Assembly (NCBI GenBank): GCA_016703425.1
Contig: JADJCA010000007.1
Coordinates: 434,001 to 498,000, forward strand
Length of the DNA: 64,000 nucleotides
Source: Myxococcales bacterium
Lineage (GTDB): Bacteria; Myxococcota_A; Polyangia; Polyangiales; Polyangiaceae
Direction: 5' to 3'
Under the pieces are notes generated by a model. It was not told where the DNA came from. It searched no databases and worked only from the letters and a program-made list of their open reading frames with translations. Below are positions 61,993 to 64,000 of the stretch, in pieces (the first letter of the stretch is position 1; every line of letters starts with the position of its first letter). Both the position numbers and the translations under genes were made by a program.

Positions 61993-62874
61993 ATGAAGCA
62001 GACAATCCTTGCAGTTCTGGCGTCGGCGAGCCTCGCAGCTTGCGGAACCACCAGCCCCGAAACCTCCGTCGACGAAGCCTCGGAGCTCGCCTCGGCGACG
62101 CTGTCCTTTCCGTTTCCCGACGGACGGGGGTGCGTGAGCGCCCCCCAAGGCGGGACACACTTCCGTGTTCATGCCGTCAGCGCGAGCCACGTAGAGCTGC
62201 AGGTCTACGACGCGTCGACCGGCGCGCTGGTGCGCACGTCGACGTTCTCAGCGAGCCGGGTGGGAGACGTGATTCGCCTGGGCACGTTCTCATCGACGGT
62301 CACGGACGCTAGCTACGCGGAGATTCGCCGCGAGGTCTCGCAAGGCCGCACGAGGACGATCCTCACGCTGTCACGCTTTGGCGAGCCATCACGCGAAGTG
62401 GAAGTCACCTGTGACGTCGACGCAGGCCTCGAGAAGATTGTGAACGCGAAACGCCTCGAGTTCGCGACCGCGCCGGACATCGTGTCGGAAAGCACTACCT
62501 TCGGCGAACTGCGACCCTCCACTTGCACGGCACCGACTGCGCTGTCGCGCGGTCCCTTCGCTGGGACGCGCGTGCGCATCGCCATCACCGAAGCCGCAAA
62601 CCGCGGGCAAGCTCAACCGACCTACAAGGCGCGCGTCGAGTTTGTCGACCCGGCTGCGCACTGGGTGATGGGCTACTACAGCGCGGACGTGGCCCGGAAG
62701 ACCACGGGCGAGGGCTACGAGCTACGTAACAGCTACAACTCCGTGGTCCTCGCGAACATCTCGGTCGGCGGCGGACCTCCACGCAACGCGCTCACGCTCC
62801 GCGCCGAGGACCCGACGCTGAAAGACATGCTCGGCGGCGAGGTTGCGATCGGCTGCGAGATCGTGGGCCCATGA
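61993..62874 (+). CDS. Lipoprotein of unknown function upstream of Fic
   Basis: 293 residues. Lipobox ASLAAC, then a beta-rich protein (FRVHAVSASHVELQVYDAS, TRTILTLSRFGEPSREVEVT, YKARVEFVDPAAHWVMGYYS). Three cysteines, CTA near residue 178 and single ones elsewhere. No family recognised. ATGA overlap with the Fic gene, so they are co-translated even though one is an exported lipoprotein and the other looks cytoplasmic. Confidence 0.7.
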   Translation: MKQTILAVLASASLAACGTTSPETSVDEASELASATLSFPFPDGRGCVSAPQGGTHFRVHAVSASHVELQVYDASTGALVRTSTFSASRVGDVIRLGTFSSTVTDASYAEIRREVSQGRTRTILTLSRFGEPSREVEVTCDVDAGLEKIVNAKRLEFATAPDIVSESTTFGELRPSTCTAPTALSRGPFAGTRVRIAITEAANRGQAQPTYKARVEFVDPAAHWVMGYYSADVARKTTGEGYELRNSYNSVVLANISVGGGPPRNALTLRAEDPTLKDMLGGEVAIGCEIVGP

Positions 62875-63608
62875 CGCCGCTCGCGCGTCGCTTGCTGGAG
62901 CTGCTTGCCCGCGAGCCGACGCGCGCGGAGGTGGAGGAGCTCAACGAGAGCTTCTCCGAGCTCGCCGCCGCGGAGGGATTGGTCCAGCGGTTAACGGTGC
63001 GCCCCGAAGCGGTCGCCGGGGTGACGCGGGCGCGCATCGTCGCGTCGGCGACACTCTCCGGCGAGAGCGGCGCCACCTCGCCGGTCATCGAGCAGGCGCG
63101 CGCGGCGTGGCTCGCCGCCAACGCAAAGGTCGTCGCCGCGATTGCGGAGGAAACCGCGATCTCACTCGAATCGGTGTCACGCCTCAACGCCACCGTCTTG
63201 GGTGAGCCGGGTCCGTCGTCCTTGCGGCGGACCGCGACCTTCCTAGACCAAGAAGCGTGCGTCGTTCCGGCGGACATCCCCGCGATGCTGGAGCGGATGC
63301 TGCCCGCGGTCGACGTGCGCGTGCGGCAGCGCGGGGCCATATGGGGCGCCGCGCTTCTCTACCAGTGGCTCGTTTCCGTGCACCCCTTCGAAGACGGCAA
63401 CGGTCGCACGGCACGGCTCGCCGCCGACTGGCTCCTCGGAGAGCACGGACACTTGCCTATGGGCTTCGGGGCGCCCGGCGACACGTTCGTGGCGCTTCAC
63501 GCGTCGCTAAGGGAGAACCCCACGCCGGGTCACGCGGCCCGCGTGGTAGCGCGCGCCGTGCTTCGGTCGACGCGCTTGCTGGCCAGCGCATGTGAGTCGG
63601 CGGCGTGA
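62871..63608 (+). CDS. Fic-domain protein (AMPylase-like)
   Basis: 245 residues. The active motif HPFEDGNGRTAR starts at His171 and is complete, so nucleotide transfer (usually AMP) to a target hydroxyl is expected. Upstream, TLSGES (61-66) fits the place of the inhibitory helix motif (S/T)xxxE(G/N), except that the last residue is Ser; Glu65 would be the self-inhibiting residue. That puts it near the class II Fic proteins. No HTH or antitoxin gene is visible. Overlaps the lipoprotein gene by ATGA. Confidence 0.85.
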   Translation: MTPLARRLLELLAREPTRAEVEELNESFSELAAAEGLVQRLTVRPEAVAGVTRARIVASATLSGESGATSPVIEQARAAWLAANAKVVAAIAEETAISLESVSRLNATVLGEPGPSSLRRTATFLDQEACVVPADIPAMLERMLPAVDVRVRQRGAIWGAALLYQWLVSVHPFEDGNGRTARLAADWLLGEHGHLPMGFGAPGDTFVALHASLRENPTPGHAARVVARAVLRSTRLLASACESAA

Positions 63609-63660
63609 GGCGGAGGAGACCTCGTCTCACGCAAGCCATGGTGGGCCGACGGCGCCGCCG

Positions 63661-64000
63661 CTACTTCTTCGCGAGCAGCGCCTCGAGCTCCGCGACCCGC
63701 GCCCTCGCAGCCACCTCGCCCGCTTTGGCGGCAGCCTCGCTCGCTTTGGCGGCAGCCTCGCTCGCCTTGGCAGAAGCCTCGCTCGCCTTGGCAGTCGCTT
63801 CGCTCGCTTTGGCAGAAGCCTCGTTTGCTTTGGCGACTGCCTCATTCGCGCGCGCCGCTTCGGCCACCTCGGAGGGGAGCGGCACGAGCACGCCATCTTG
63901 CAAGAGGCGCAGCGCCACGGGCCAGCGCTCCGCCGGCGCTACGATCCACTCGAACACGCACCCGAACGCTTCCGACAGCGTGATGCACGGCGTTCGCTCC
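63661..64000 (-). CDS. C-terminal part of a protein ending in a heptad-repeat coiled coil (5' end outside window)
   Basis: Open to the right edge. The visible part reads ITLSEAFGCVFEWIVAPAER, then LLQDGVLVPLPSEVAEAAR, then about eight AKASEA(A/S/T) heptads, and ends VAELEALLAKK. Pairs of this type (an enzyme domain, then Ala/Glu/Lys heptads) are frequent in Uma2-like and other PD-(D/E)XK proteins of myxobacteria and cyanobacteria; the domain itself is off the window, so no firm call is made. Confidence 0.6.
   Translation of the reverse strand, partial: ERTPCITLSEAFGCVFEWIVAPAERWPVALRLLQDGVLVPLPSEVAEAARANEAVAKANEASAKASEATAKASEASAKASEAAAKASEAAAKAGEVAARARVAELEALLAKK
63717..63850 (-). repeat. 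21-bp coding repeats (heptads)
   Basis: Six to seven 21-base units of the type CGCTTTGGCGGCAGCCTCG encode AKASEAx. The first two units are identical; later ones differ by a few bases. Confidence 0.8.

Noticed and set aside
63717..63850. 21-bp repeats as a possible CRISPR or regulatory array
   Set aside because: They encode continuous AKASEA heptads in the frame of the minus-strand gene; there are no spacers.

Overview
High-GC DNA from a bacterium that looks like a myxobacterium (Myxococcota, probably Polyangiales-like). The signs are many lipoproteins with Asp/Ala/Gly-rich linkers after the lipobox, two Ser/Thr kinases with C-terminal membrane anchors, two FHA-sigma54 activators, kelch and RCC1 propellers, Cys-rich repeat proteins, a MYXO-CTERM-like tail on a trypsin, and eukaryote-like calpain and VHL-type domains. 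No tRNA, rRNA, CRISPR array or intact insertion sequence was seen. The taxonomic call is inference.

Layout. 1-6.6 kb (minus): an Rhs/YD polymorphic toxin locus in three pieces. The N-terminal shell and main shell are separated by a homopolymer frameshift. The terminal core lies on a separate lipoprotein-like ORF with twelve 45-residue Cys-rich repeats, followed by a papain-fold toxin tip cut by the window edge. 6.8-16.4 kb: COG3014-LpoB lipoprotein pair, VKOR-DsbA fusion, RNase R, kelch lipoprotein, Nudix hydrolase, unknown lipoprotein. 16.5-29.3 kb: two signalling modules (kinase, TPR/membrane protein, lipoprotein or protease, FHA-sigma54 regulator) around a gluzincin, a metzincin and a metzincin remnant. 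29.3-34.2 kb (minus): VHL-like lipoprotein, trypsin and calpain in overlapping order, a Cys-rich lipoprotein, and an RCC1 lipoprotein. 34.4-40 kb: SH3b-lysozyme lipoprotein, HEAT protein, and a divergent TetR / metal-dependent hydrolase / Baeyer-Villiger-type monooxygenase unit with a palindromic operator and hexanucleotide repeats on both sides of the monooxygenase.

40.1-48.1 kb (minus) is the most unusual part. A protein with a double-glycine leader and 31-residue repeats precedes a tandem array of seven paralogues of a ~130-residue domain I do not recognise (called here LQDW), one of them fused to a LamG-like domain. A small acidic protein, a beta-helix protein and a PD40-type propeller follow. 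Pieces of a TetR gene, a lipoprotein gene and an array member have been copied and pasted between the array and the leader-bearing gene. 48.5-53.6 kb: RND efflux pump with a TetR regulator. 53.6-64 kb: beta-helix lipoprotein, DnaJ/CbpA-type co-chaperone, lone DNA methyltransferase, methyl-accepting protein, several lipoproteins, a Fic protein, and a partial coiled-coil protein.

Many genes (rhs, trypsin, PD40, LQDW members, leader protein, beta-helix lipoprotein, dnaJ, methyltransferase) are broken by single-base shifts, most of them in short G or C runs and some compensating each other. Assembly indels are at least as likely as true decay, so ORF limits in those genes are provisional.
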